23,889 nt of DNA, taken from Firmicutes bacterium UBA993. GTDB taxonomy: Bacteria; Bacillota; Dethiobacteria; DTU022. Each line of letters starts with the position of its first letter. Positions within the stretch are counted from its first letter, which is position 1. Of this stretch, positions 14,877 to 21,940 are shown in pieces. The DNA lies in contig DBBD01000042.1 in assembly GCA_002292015.1 (NCBI GenBank), forward strand, positions 1-23,889, read 5' to 3'. A program made the position numbers and the translations under genes. The notes under the pieces are model-generated. The model saw nothing but the letters and a program-made list of their open reading frames with translations, was not told the origin of the DNA and made no database searches.

Positions 14877-16370
14877 GTGGTGTTATTATGGCTTCTTTTA
14901 AGCTTACTACTGGTATTTATTGCGGTCATCCTGGTTAGGGCAGTTTTATTCAGGAGTGCCGGCGGAAAAACCGGCTCCTTTAATGTGGTCAACAACCTGC
15001 CCACTTTTCAGCCTGCCGAGGCTGCTGACAGATTTGCCGAACTGATTCGCTGTCGCACTATTCACCCGGAAAAGGCTGGTGAAAATTGGACCCCCGGTGA
15101 TTACAAGGAGTTTGTCCGTTTCCGGGAGTTGCTAGAAAAATTCTATCCCCTTATTCATAAGCAGATGGAGTTGGAACTGGTTAATGAACACTCCTTACTC
15201 TATCGCTGGCCGGGTCAGAGCAGCGATCAACCCCTGGTTTTGATGGCCCACTATGATGTTGTGCCGGCAGAAGATGAGCAGTGGAAACACCCACCATTTT
15301 CCGGCAAAATCATTGAAGAACAGATTTGGGGCCGTGGTTCCCTGGATACCAAGTGTACACTATTCGGCATCATGGAGGCTGTCGAAGCGCTGCTCAAAGA
15401 TGGTTTTATGCCAAGGCAGGATATTTACCTGGCTTTTGGGCACGATGAAGAGACTATGGGGGCGGGTGCTCCGGCTATAGTTGAGCTGCTTCGCAGCCGC
15501 CGCATCAGACCCAACATGGTTTTAGATGAAGGTGGTGCGATTATTGAGGGGGTTTTTCCGGGTGTCAAACAACCGATTGCCGTAGTTGGTCTCTCCGAAA
15601 AAGGGCTAACCGATATTGAGGTTCTGCTGGAAGGAAGCGGCGGTCATGCTTCAACCCCTGATCGCATCAATCCGCTGGCGGTAATGAGCCAAGTTATTCT
15701 GCAGCTCGATCGAAATCCTTTCCCGGCTACAATGCCGGGTGAGGTAAGGGAGATGTTTGCTGTCCTCGGCAGGGAAATGCCATTTGGTTTGCGGATAATC
15801 TTTGCCAACCTTTGGTGTTTCAAACCGCTGCTCATGGCAGCTTTGCCCCTGATCGGTCGAGAGCTGAATGCTCTTTGCCGTACCACCTGCGTTTTTACGA
15901 TGGCCGAGGCCAGTAAGGCTGCAAACGTGATCCCGGACCGGACAAGGGTGGTTGCTAACTTAAGGTTGGCAGCAACCGAAACCGAAGATCAGGCATTAGC
16001 TTACGTGACCGAGCAGGCCATGCAGGCCACTACCCGCGCCCGACAAGCCAAAGTGCCCCTGAGGCTCAGCGTCAAAAGACTTTACGGACACAATGCTTCA
16101 CCATCAACGAGCCTAAACTCGGCTGCTTATCAGAAGCTGGTCAAAGTTGTAGGTTCTGTTTTTCAAAATGTTTTGGTTACACCGTATATTATGCTGGGCG
16201 CTTCTGATTCAAGACATTTTTGCGCGATTTGCGATCAGGTCTTAAGGTTTTCACCGCTTAAGATGAGCAAGGAAGAGCTGCGCAGTATTCACGGGATTAA
16301 TGAAAAAATCCACTTTGATCAACTCTCCGGGGTAATAGCGTTTTACTATGAGCTGATAAGTGGATCCTAA
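14877..16370 (+). CDS. membrane-anchored M20 family metallopeptidase (CPS1/PM20D1-like)
   Basis: This 497-residue protein is an M20 di-zinc hydrolase with an N-terminal membrane helix (about 2-25). Metal and catalytic residues are visible: His125 in MAHYDVVPAE, Asp157 in GRGSLDTKCT, the DEE at 190-192 (FGHDEETMG), Asp217 in VLDEGG and a C-terminal His in GASDSRHF. The dimerisation domain starts near GSGGHASTPDRINPLAV (253-269). The pattern HYDVVPAEDEQWKHPPFSGKI and the long size recall yeast carboxypeptidase S and animal PM20D1, which act on N-acyl or C-terminal peptide bonds. GTG start with a GGAG site overlapping the previous stop. It probably cleaves what the two membrane proteins upstream carry. 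Confidence 0.9.
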   Translation: MVLLWLLLSLLLVFIAVILVRAVLFRSAGGKTGSFNVVNNLPTFQPAEAADRFAELIRCRTIHPEKAGENWTPGDYKEFVRFRELLEKFYPLIHKQMELELVNEHSLLYRWPGQSSDQPLVLMAHYDVVPAEDEQWKHPPFSGKIIEEQIWGRGSLDTKCTLFGIMEAVEALLKDGFMPRQDIYLAFGHDEETMGAGAPAIVELLRSRRIRPNMVLDEGGAIIEGVFPGVKQPIAVVGLSEKGLTDIEVLLEGSGGHASTPDRINPLAVMSQVILQLDRNPFPATMPGEVREMFAVLGREMPFGLRIIFANLWCFKPLLMAALPLIGRELNALCRTTCVFTMAEASKAANVIPDRTRVVANLRLAATETEDQALAYVTEQAMQATTRARQAKVPLRLSVKRLYGHNASPSTSLNSAAYQKLVKVVGSVFQNVLVTPYIMLGASDSRHFCAICDQVLRFSPLKMSKEELRSIHGINEKIHFDQLSGVIAFYYELISGS

Positions 16371-16384
16371 ACGGTCAAAACAGT

Positions 16385-16408
16385 TATAATAGATAAGGAA
16401 TAATCTAT
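16385..16408 (+). promoter_or_regulatory. -10 box and small inverted repeat before the HEPN-CBS gene
   Basis: A consensus TATAAT (16385-16390) has no recognisable -35. It overlaps one arm of a 6-bp inverted repeat ATAGAT (16389-16394) / ATCTAT (16403-16408). This would give a leader of about 75 bases before the TTG start at 16474. It is tentative. Confidence 0.3.
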
Positions 16409-16473
16409 GTTGTCCGGGTAATAGTGATGCATGATCGAATTATGAAAAAAGGCGGATTGGAGGAGGCGTTTTT

Positions 16474-17205
16474 TTGGTAATGCCTGAGAGCAATCGTGCC
16501 GAACGTTTTTTAAACGCTTACTCTACCATCGAGCGTGAGATGAAGAGACTTTTGGATTTAAAAGATCACCGGCGCTTTTTTGAGCTGGTTGATAGAAGTG
16601 CAAGGCTCAGTCCGGTAATTGAACGCTACCGTTTTGATTTAAGAGAGTATAGCGAATTGCGTAACGCTATAGTTCATGATCGCGTTGGGGGGAAGATTAT
16701 TGCGATCCCTACCAAAGAGGTCGTTGAAAAGATTGAGCGGGTTGCTTCTCTTTTGGTAGAACCGGTGAAAGTGGCGCCTCTGTTTTTGAAAGAAGTCCTG
16801 ACTCTTTCCGGAAGCTACCCTGTATCAAGGGCAATCCGCGATTTGAGCATGATGTCGTATACCCAAGCCCCGGTTTATGAGGACGATAAACTGATCGGCC
16901 TGCTTACTTCAAATATGATCGTCAAGTGGATAGGGATCTGCCTGATCGATAACAATGACCGGGAAGTGAACCTTCACGAAACATCGTTGACTGATGTCAT
17001 AAAGAAGGTTGGTCACAAGAACGGTTATCATTTTGTTTCGATCAACCAGTCGCTTTTTTCTATTCCAGATTTTTTCTTGCGCCGGCAGCAGGAAGGGCGA
17101 AAGCTTGAGGCGGTTTTAATTACACAGAGCGGAAAATCTGACGAGCCGCTTTTGGGGATTATCACCAATCGTGATTTGCCGGCAGTGCACCGGGCAATGG
17201 AGTAG
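16474..17205 (+). CDS. HEPN-like domain protein with C-terminal CBS pair
   Basis: The 243-residue protein starts at TTG 16474, seven bases after AGGAGG; an ATG six bases later (16480) is less well placed. The N-terminal half is helical and contains YSELRNAIVHDRVGG (59-73), with Arg63 and His68 in the RxxxxH arrangement characteristic of HEPN domains, many of which are RNases. Two CBS motifs follow: about 98-160 (with SYTQAPVYEDDKLIGLLTSN) and about 170-236 (ending LLGIITNRDLP), which usually bind adenine nucleotides. There is no membrane segment. It sits alone between the M20 gene and the CAP gene. A nucleotide-sensing RNA-binding or RNase role is inference; the HEPN-like part could be catalytically inactive. 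Confidence 0.7.
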   Translation: MVMPESNRAERFLNAYSTIEREMKRLLDLKDHRRFFELVDRSARLSPVIERYRFDLREYSELRNAIVHDRVGGKIIAIPTKEVVEKIERVASLLVEPVKVAPLFLKEVLTLSGSYPVSRAIRDLSMMSYTQAPVYEDDKLIGLLTSNMIVKWIGICLIDNNDREVNLHETSLTDVIKKVGHKNGYHFVSINQSLFSIPDFFLRRQQEGRKLEAVLITQSGKSDEPLLGIITNRDLPAVHRAME

Positions 17206-17232
17206 AAAAGCTCTTATACTGATCAATTAAAA

Positions 17233-17257
17233 AACCTGGCTTGGCTGTAGGCAGGTT
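17233..17257. repeat. hairpin between the HEPN-CBS and CAP genes
   Basis: AACCTG (17233-17238) and CAGGTT (17252-17257) are complementary around 13 bases. Read on the minus strand the stem runs into six T's, resembling an intrinsic terminator, but no minus-strand gene lies upstream. On the plus strand there is no T-tract. Its role is unclear. Confidence 0.3.
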
Positions 17258-17314
17258 GAGGATAGAAATCTAATTGCGATCAATCTAACAGAGAGAGGGA
17301 GTTGGTTTAGCCAG

Positions 17315-17995
17315 GTGATGCTTAAAATATTAGGGCGTATCCTTGGTTATTTAAGCTTACTTGCCTTGGCAGTAGCTTTTCTCTTTATTGCCGATGATAT
17401 TTTTGTTTACCGGGAAGCATATCCTGCTGGAACAATTAGAGATGCGGAACAGGCTAGCCGGGTTATAGATTTTTCCGGGCAAACCGGTAAGCTCGAACAG
17501 GAGCCTCACATCGAGCCTGGCTTGAAGGAGAGACCCAAGCCTGAGCCCGAACCGAAACCGGCTCCGTCAACACCAGGCGGCGGTTCCGGCAGCAGTGCAG
17601 TAGGCGCGGCAGGCAAAGAGCAGCAGATGGTTAACCTGATTAACCAGGCCAGGGCCGATGCCGGTTTGCCCCCTCTGCAGGTCAGTAGTCAGCTGACTAG
17701 CGCTGCCCGGGCAAAAAGCAGGGATATGATCGAAAACAGCTATTTCAGCCATACTTCTCCGACCTACGGTAGCTTCACTGACCTGCTCAACCATTTTGGA
17801 GTAAGTTTCGGTTCGGCGGCCGAGAATCTGGCCTTGAATTCTACCGGCAGTGTTACCGGAGCCCACGATATGCTGATGGCTTCACCTGGTCACCGGACCA
17901 ATATTTTGGGAAGCAGGTACAGCCTTGTTGGCGTGGGGATCCAGGTAAGCAGTGACGGCAGCCACTATTATACCCAACTGTTCGTTGGCTATTAA
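17315..17995 (+). CDS. membrane-anchored CAP-domain (SCP/YkwD-like) protein
   Basis: This 226-residue extracytoplasmic protein has an N-terminal membrane segment (about 8-30) that is a signal anchor or uncleaved signal. A Pro/Glu/Lys-rich linker follows (72-88, KERPKPEPEPKPAPSTP), then a CAP domain at 102-226. The CAP cavity residues are present: His146 (YFSHTSP), Glu170 (SAAENLA) and His193 (SPGHRTNIL). It is of YkwD type, common in spore-forming Firmicutes as cell-surface or spore-associated proteins; a precise activity is not known. Start is GTG 17315 or ATG 17318, both next to a weak AGG; a better GAGAGAGGGAG lies about 14 bases upstream. Confidence 0.9.
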   Translation: MMLKILGRILGYLSLLALAVAFLFIADDIFVYREAYPAGTIRDAEQASRVIDFSGQTGKLEQEPHIEPGLKERPKPEPEPKPAPSTPGGGSGSSAVGAAGKEQQMVNLINQARADAGLPPLQVSSQLTSAARAKSRDMIENSYFSHTSPTYGSFTDLLNHFGVSFGSAAENLALNSTGSVTGAHDMLMASPGHRTNILGSRYSLVGVGIQVSSDGSHYYTQLFVGY

Positions 17996-18048
17996 CTACA
18001 GTTAATGGATTTTTTATATATAGATCCGGATTTGGGGGAATTGATCGG

Positions 18049-19152
18049 ATGCAGAAGTTAATGCTAGTGATTTTACTATTTATGGTTATGGTTGCTACAC
18101 CGTTGCCGGCGGTTGCCCAGGAACCGGTTTATGCGGAAGAGCATTTTTACCGGGCCCGGGTGCTTGAGGTAAAGGAAACCGAAGAGAAAGAGCACGAATT
18201 CTTCACCGCCATTGAACAAGAAGTGGTTGTTGAGCTGACCAGCGGCCCTTTTCGGGGTAAGGTGTTAACTATCTATAACACTTTCTTCCCCGGAGACCCC
18301 GTATATGATTTTATCCTGGAGGCAGGGCAGGAAATAATCGTAGTTGAGATCGGTGAAGCGGGATTGTTTGAACAAGTACATGTCCAAGACATGGCCAGGG
18401 ATCGCGGAGTTTACTACTTGGTTGCCGTATTTTTGATCGCCTTGTTAGTTGTGGGCAGAATGAAGGGCCTTAAAACAATTATTACGCTGGTGGTAACAAT
18501 TTACCTCATCTTTTGGGTTCTTCTGCCGCTTTTGCTCGAAGGATACAGCCCGATTCTCCTCGCAGTCGGGATCGCCTCGGTAGCGATCGCCTTTATCCAA
18601 TTTGTAATTGGCGGATTAAACCTAAAGTCGCTGGTGGCTACCCTTGGGACAATCGCCGGGGTTGTTGTGGCGGGGCTAATGGCTTTTTGGGCTGGTAGCC
18701 TGGCTCGCCTCACCGGTTTTGGTTCGCACGAGGCTCAAATGCTCTTTTTCATGGATCAGACGATTGATTTCAGGGGTCTGCTCTTTGCCGGGATTATCAT
18801 CGGGTCGTTGGGGGCGATTACCGATATCGGTATGTCGCTTGCGTCCGCAGCAACCGAGATTAAACAGGCCTGTCCTGATATACGGCCTCGTGAGCTGGTT
18901 AACGGAGTTTTTAATGTCGGCCGCGATACTATGGGAACGATGGCCAATACCTTGATTCTCGCTTACGTGGGGGCGGCAATTCCAATGCTTTTGTTGGTGA
19001 TGGGCTATGAAATTGATTGGCTTAAAGTGATCAATATGGACATTATCGCCACAGAATTCGTGCGCGGCATTGCCGGCAGTATCGGCCTGATTGCCGCTGT
19101 GCCGGTAACAGCCATTCTTTCCGGCTATTTTCTGGCCGGTCGGCGTCGATAA
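18049..19152 (+). CDS. YibE/F family membrane protein
   Basis: The 367-residue protein begins with a clear signal peptide (1-23, likely cut after AVA). An extracellular beta-rich domain (about 25-115) precedes about seven membrane segments from residue 120 onward. The conserved core of YibE/F proteins is visible: FAGIIIGSLGAITDIGMSLA (246-265), RPRELVNGVFNVGRDTMGTM (279-298) and ANTLILAYVGAAIPMLLL. Buried Asp259 and the GRD at 291-293 suggest an ion or solute channel, but the family has no proven role. A GGGGGAA site precedes the ATG. It follows the CAP gene by 53 bases and may share its transcript. Confidence 0.88.
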   Translation: MQKLMLVILLFMVMVATPLPAVAQEPVYAEEHFYRARVLEVKETEEKEHEFFTAIEQEVVVELTSGPFRGKVLTIYNTFFPGDPVYDFILEAGQEIIVVEIGEAGLFEQVHVQDMARDRGVYYLVAVFLIALLVVGRMKGLKTIITLVVTIYLIFWVLLPLLLEGYSPILLAVGIASVAIAFIQFVIGGLNLKSLVATLGTIAGVVVAGLMAFWAGSLARLTGFGSHEAQMLFFMDQTIDFRGLLFAGIIIGSLGAITDIGMSLASAATEIKQACPDIRPRELVNGVFNVGRDTMGTMANTLILAYVGAAIPMLLLVMGYEIDWLKVINMDIIATEFVRGIAGSIGLIAAVPVTAILSGYFLAGRRR

Positions 19153-19173
19153 CCATCGGTTCACGGAGCGTTG

Positions 19174-19199
19174 ATTGTCAGGAATAATTGACTGACAAT
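19174..19199. repeat. inverted repeat downstream of the YibE/F gene
   Basis: ATTGTCAG (19174-19181) and CTGACAAT (19192-19199) are perfect 8-base arms around a 10-base AT-rich loop. There is no T-tract, so it is an unlikely intrinsic terminator. It lies about 90 bases before the DUF454 gene, and a TTGACT (19188-19193) overlaps it, so it may be an operator over a weak promoter. Confidence 0.4.
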
Positions 19200-19285
19200 A
19201 TGATTCAGTATCTATAACAGTTTCAGCATATCATGATCATTTAAATGCTTACAATCGGGATCAGGCATCTAGGTGACTATTATCA

Positions 19286-19705
19286 ATGAATGTACCAAGC
19301 CTCAAAAAGACTATACTAATCCTCGTCGGCTCTCTGTCATTGGCCCTCGGTTTACTGGGCGTCTTTTTGCCGGTGCTGCCTACTACTCCATTTTTGCTGC
19401 TTGCGTCCTACTGCTACCTGCGTAGTTCGGCGAGGTTATACCGCTGGCTGATTAACCACCCGCTGTTAGGAACATATATCTACAATTATCTCACCTACCG
19501 GGCGACCACCCGCAGCATCAGGTATGGCACCCTTTTCTTTCTTTGGGTTACTTTAATTATTTCGATGCTGATCACTGCCAACCGGCAGCTGATCATTATT
19601 TTAACAGTTGTCGGTATCGCGGTTACCGTCCATCTATTTGCTTTGAAAACACTTGAACGTGATCACCCAAGTTACCAGGTGCGGGAGCGTAAAGGCCGGA
19701 AGTAG
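19286..19705 (+). CDS. DUF454 (YbaN-like) small membrane protein
   Basis: This 139-residue inner-membrane protein matches the DUF454/YbaN family: LGVFLPVLPTTPFLLLASYC (24-43) is the family hallmark, followed by RLYRWLINHPLLGTYI (50-65). About four membrane helices are visible, at roughly 9-28, 30-47, 80-96 and 98-118, with a basic C-terminus. Function is not established. An AGGTGA site lies about 10 bases before the ATG. It converges with the TraB-family gene, 18 bases apart. Confidence 0.88.
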   Translation: MNVPSLKKTILILVGSLSLALGLLGVFLPVLPTTPFLLLASYCYLRSSARLYRWLINHPLLGTYIYNYLTYRATTRSIRYGTLFFLWVTLIISMLITANRQLIIILTVVGIAVTVHLFALKTLERDHPSYQVRERKGRK

Positions 19706-19723
19706 CCAGGTTAAATAGTTTTG

Positions 19724-20896
19724 TTAGTGAAAGAAAGTGCTGATAAAACGACGGACTACTTCTGCTCCCCCGATTATCGTTCCCGCAGTGCTACCGATGT
19801 TTACAAACACGACGACCAGCAGAATACGGGAGACTTTGTTGCGCCAAAAACCGCTTACGGTATGAATATCGTCCGCTAAGTTTTCAAAATCACTAACATT
19901 TGGTTTTCTGACCAACGCTTCAGTTAAGCCGGCAAACCAGCCTGCGGCCAGCAGCGGGCTAAGTGAACTGATCGGGGCCGCTAATAATGCAGTCAGCATC
20001 GATAGCGGGTGGGCCAGGGCAGCAGTTGCCCCCAGCAAACTCAGCGATCCGTTCCAGAGAATCCAAGTCAGGATTTGCTCAGATCCCGTTGCCTGATCGA
20101 CCGAAGAGGTCAAGGCGATTAGAGCGATGATCAAAACCGGTATGCCCCAGCCGATAACCTTATTAATTATCGGCGCGGTGGCTACCTTGGTCAGCTCGGT
20201 AAGATTGTGATCCCGGTGGATCTCTTCAGTAATGCCCGGTATATGCCCTGCGCCCAGCACCGCCACAATTTTTTCACCGGGTGCGCTTTTTATCTTCTGG
20301 GCCAGGTACTGGTCCCGCTCATCAATTACGATGGATTTGATTTGCGGGAAAGCAGTCGATAACTCGTCTAAAGCTGCGCTCAACATGTCTTTGCTCTTCA
20401 TTTTTTCCATTTCTTCTTCGGTGAGCTCTTCATCCATTAAGATACCGAGCATGAACTGAAATAATATCTTCAGCTTGCCAAAGAAGTTGGTGCTGCGCCA
20501 AAGACGAAGCATGGTAACCTGTAAATCGCGATCAGCCAGGCAGATTTCGGCTCCAACTACCTTTGCCGAGTCAATAGCCTGTTTCATCTCCTGCCCCGGT
20601 TGAATGTTAAACTTTTTAGCCAGTTTCTTCTGGTAGGAGGACATGATCAAGTTGGCCAGCAGCAGGGGCGCTTTGCGCTCCCTGATGATTTTGGCAATAT
20701 CGGTGTTCTTCCAGCGATCGGTTTCGGTTATCGCCTGGTAGCGTGCCTGGCACAGTTCGATACAAACTGTGTCGGGCTTTTCAGTTTCAATTAGGGATTT
20801 AACCTCTTCAACGCTGGCTTTTGAAATATGGGCGGTGCCGATCAAAAAAATTTCACGACCTTCAAGGCCGAGGCGGTGTACATTTTCACTGTTCAC
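19724..20896 (-). CDS. TraB/PrgY family membrane protein
   Basis: From the preferred GTG at 20896 the protein has 390 residues. The N-terminal TraB domain (about 6-235) carries GTAHIS (20-25), IELCQARY (46-53), ADRD (121-124) and GAGHIPGI (215-222), the conserved acidic and His positions of the TraB/Tiki/EreA-like fold. At least four hydrophobic segments follow (about 245-263, 278-305, 308-328, 355-385). Known relatives include enterococcal PrgY, which limits peptide pheromone release. An ATG at 20941 adds 15 residues, but it lies almost on the -10 box and lacks a ribosome site; the GTG has AGGAT nine bases before it and gives the family-like MNSENVHRLGLEGREIFLIG. Its substrate is unknown. 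Confidence 0.9.
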   Translation of the reverse strand: MNSENVHRLGLEGREIFLIGTAHISKASVEEVKSLIETEKPDTVCIELCQARYQAITETDRWKNTDIAKIIRERKAPLLLANLIMSSYQKKLAKKFNIQPGQEMKQAIDSAKVVGAEICLADRDLQVTMLRLWRSTNFFGKLKILFQFMLGILMDEELTEEEMEKMKSKDMLSAALDELSTAFPQIKSIVIDERDQYLAQKIKSAPGEKIVAVLGAGHIPGITEEIHRDHNLTELTKVATAPIINKVIGWGIPVLIIALIALTSSVDQATGSEQILTWILWNGSLSLLGATAALAHPLSMLTALLAAPISSLSPLLAAGWFAGLTEALVRKPNVSDFENLADDIHTVSGFWRNKVSRILLVVVFVNIGSTAGTIIGGAEVVRRFISTFFH

Positions 20897-20947
20897 TAAA
20901 TCACATCCTGCGTTTTCGTCGGTTACAACACCTGTAATCATATCACA

Positions 20948-20977
20948 CTTATAAGTATAGAGATCTACAAAAGTCTA
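20948..20977 (-). promoter_or_regulatory. promoter of the TraB-family gene
   Basis: Read on the minus strand, TAGACT (20972-20977) and TATAAG (20948-20953) are 18 bases apart. Transcription would start near 20942, which leaves no leader for the ATG at 20941 and so favours the GTG start at 20896. Confidence 0.4.
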
Positions 20978-21101
20978 TCATCATATAGGTTGGCTTTGGT
21001 GCTGACCCGACGTTTTATCGTGCTCCTTTCGCGTTAGCAGTGTGTCCATCAAGAACTTTAGTTGGTAAAGAAGTAAGACGGTATTTAGGGGAGAGAAGGC
21101 A

Positions 21102-21110
21102 TGATATAAT
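21102..21110 (+). promoter_or_regulatory. extended -10 promoter before the small membrane protein gene
   Basis: TG-A-TATAAT (21102-21110) is a perfect extended -10. No clear -35 is present. The start point near 21117 gives a leader of about 33 bases containing GGGAGG before the ATG at 21150. Confidence 0.55.
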
Positions 21111-21149
21111 AAAAGCGGAAAGCTTTTATCTGACGGGAGGTCGCTATCG

Positions 21150-21521
21150 ATGCTTATAAAAGTGTTGTTGATACTTGTTTTATGCTTGGTTATCATTGTT
21201 GGAGCCGCTTACTTTTTTCTCTGGCCAATAGCACAACAAGGTCTGACCGTGGTAAGTACAGTTTTGCAACCAGCGGTTGAAAATGTTCAGGATGCCTTGC
21301 CTGGCGTGACTCCTGAGAAATTTCCCGGCACTAGCGATCTTATTGCTGTCCTGCCTATTCTTGAGCGCATCGGAGTAGAAAGGCTTGTGCAGATACAACA
21401 GATTGCTGCAGATGGAGTTACCGCAGATGAAGCGCAACAAATTCTGGATATTTTGAGCGAACAGCTTTCCCCGGAGGAGATTGCGCGCTTAAAAGAATTG
21501 CTTAATTTGCCGCAATCCTAA
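21150..21521 (+). CDS. hypothetical single-pass membrane protein
   Basis: The 123-residue product has one N-terminal membrane helix (about 4-26) and no recognised domain. The outer or cytosolic part contains IERIGVERLVQIQQIA-like helices and ends with a helical segment, ILSEQLSPEEIARLKELLNL, that looks like a protein-binding helix pair rather than an enzyme. A GGGAGG site 9 bases before the ATG and an extended -10 support it as a real gene. It is divergent from the TraB-family gene across about 210 bases; a link between them is possible but not shown. Confidence 0.75.
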   Translation: MLIKVLLILVLCLVIIVGAAYFFLWPIAQQGLTVVSTVLQPAVENVQDALPGVTPEKFPGTSDLIAVLPILERIGVERLVQIQQIAADGVTADEAQQILDILSEQLSPEEIARLKELLNLPQS

Positions 21522-21633
21522 TCAAATAGTAGCTGCTTTTTTATCCCATTTAGAATACGGCTGAGTTCACGTTTGTGCAACACCCACCATTTAAGGGAGC
21601 TTGCCGGCTATTTAGAAAGGGGTACGATGAAAA

Positions 21634-21756
21634 GTGAAATGTCCTGTTTGTAGTGTTAGCCTGACCATGGCAGAGCGTAAAGGAATAGAAATTGATTATT
21701 GCTCTCAGCGTCGGGGCGTTTGGCTGGACAGAGGAGAGCTTTACAAAATTGTTTAG
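21634..21756 (+). CDS. 40-residue TFIIB-type zinc-ribbon protein with a lost cysteine
   Basis: A GTG at 21634, after an AAGGGG site, opens a 40-residue frame: KCPVC at 2-6, then MAERKGIEIDYC and RRGVWLDRGELYKIV at the end. This matches small zf-TFIIB proteins of bacteria, which usually read CPxC, then CPxCRGVWLDRGEL. Here the first pair (Cys3, Cys6) is intact. The second pair reads CSQR, so the fourth ligand Cys is Arg (codon CGT, one base from TGT). The frame also stops soon after the motif, whereas relatives often run on. It could be a decaying gene or a three-Cys site. Confidence 0.6.
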   Translation: MKCPVCSVSLTMAERKGIEIDYCSQRRGVWLDRGELYKIV

Positions 21757-21888
21757 AACTTATCGACCCAGAGGCAATAAACTGACTCCAGAGTTTTATA
21801 AATAAAGTGTTCTGGCGGCTTGACGTAATTTATGTTTCGGATCTTAGAGGCCACACGCCGGGCGGCTATCGTTATTGACCTGCATATG

Positions 21889-21922
21889 AAAGGCCTCCCT
21901 GTTACTTGCATGGGAGGCCTTT
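21889..21922. terminator. strong hairpin between the zinc-ribbon gene and cstA
   Basis: AAAGGCCTCCC (21889-21899) and GGGAGGCCTTT (21912-21922) form a perfect 11-bp stem with a 12-base loop. It lies just beyond the stop of cstA on the minus strand and downstream of the plus-strand zinc-ribbon gene, so it can serve both directions. Each side has only three T's, which is short for an intrinsic terminator; the stem itself is strong. Confidence 0.65.
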
Positions 21923-21940
21923 GGATGATGTGGCTTGGAA

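Noticed and set aside
18676..19164. Minus-strand open frame opposite the YibE/F gene
   Set aside because: His/Asn/Gln-rich composition typical of a shadow of a hydrophobic protein; no ribosome site.
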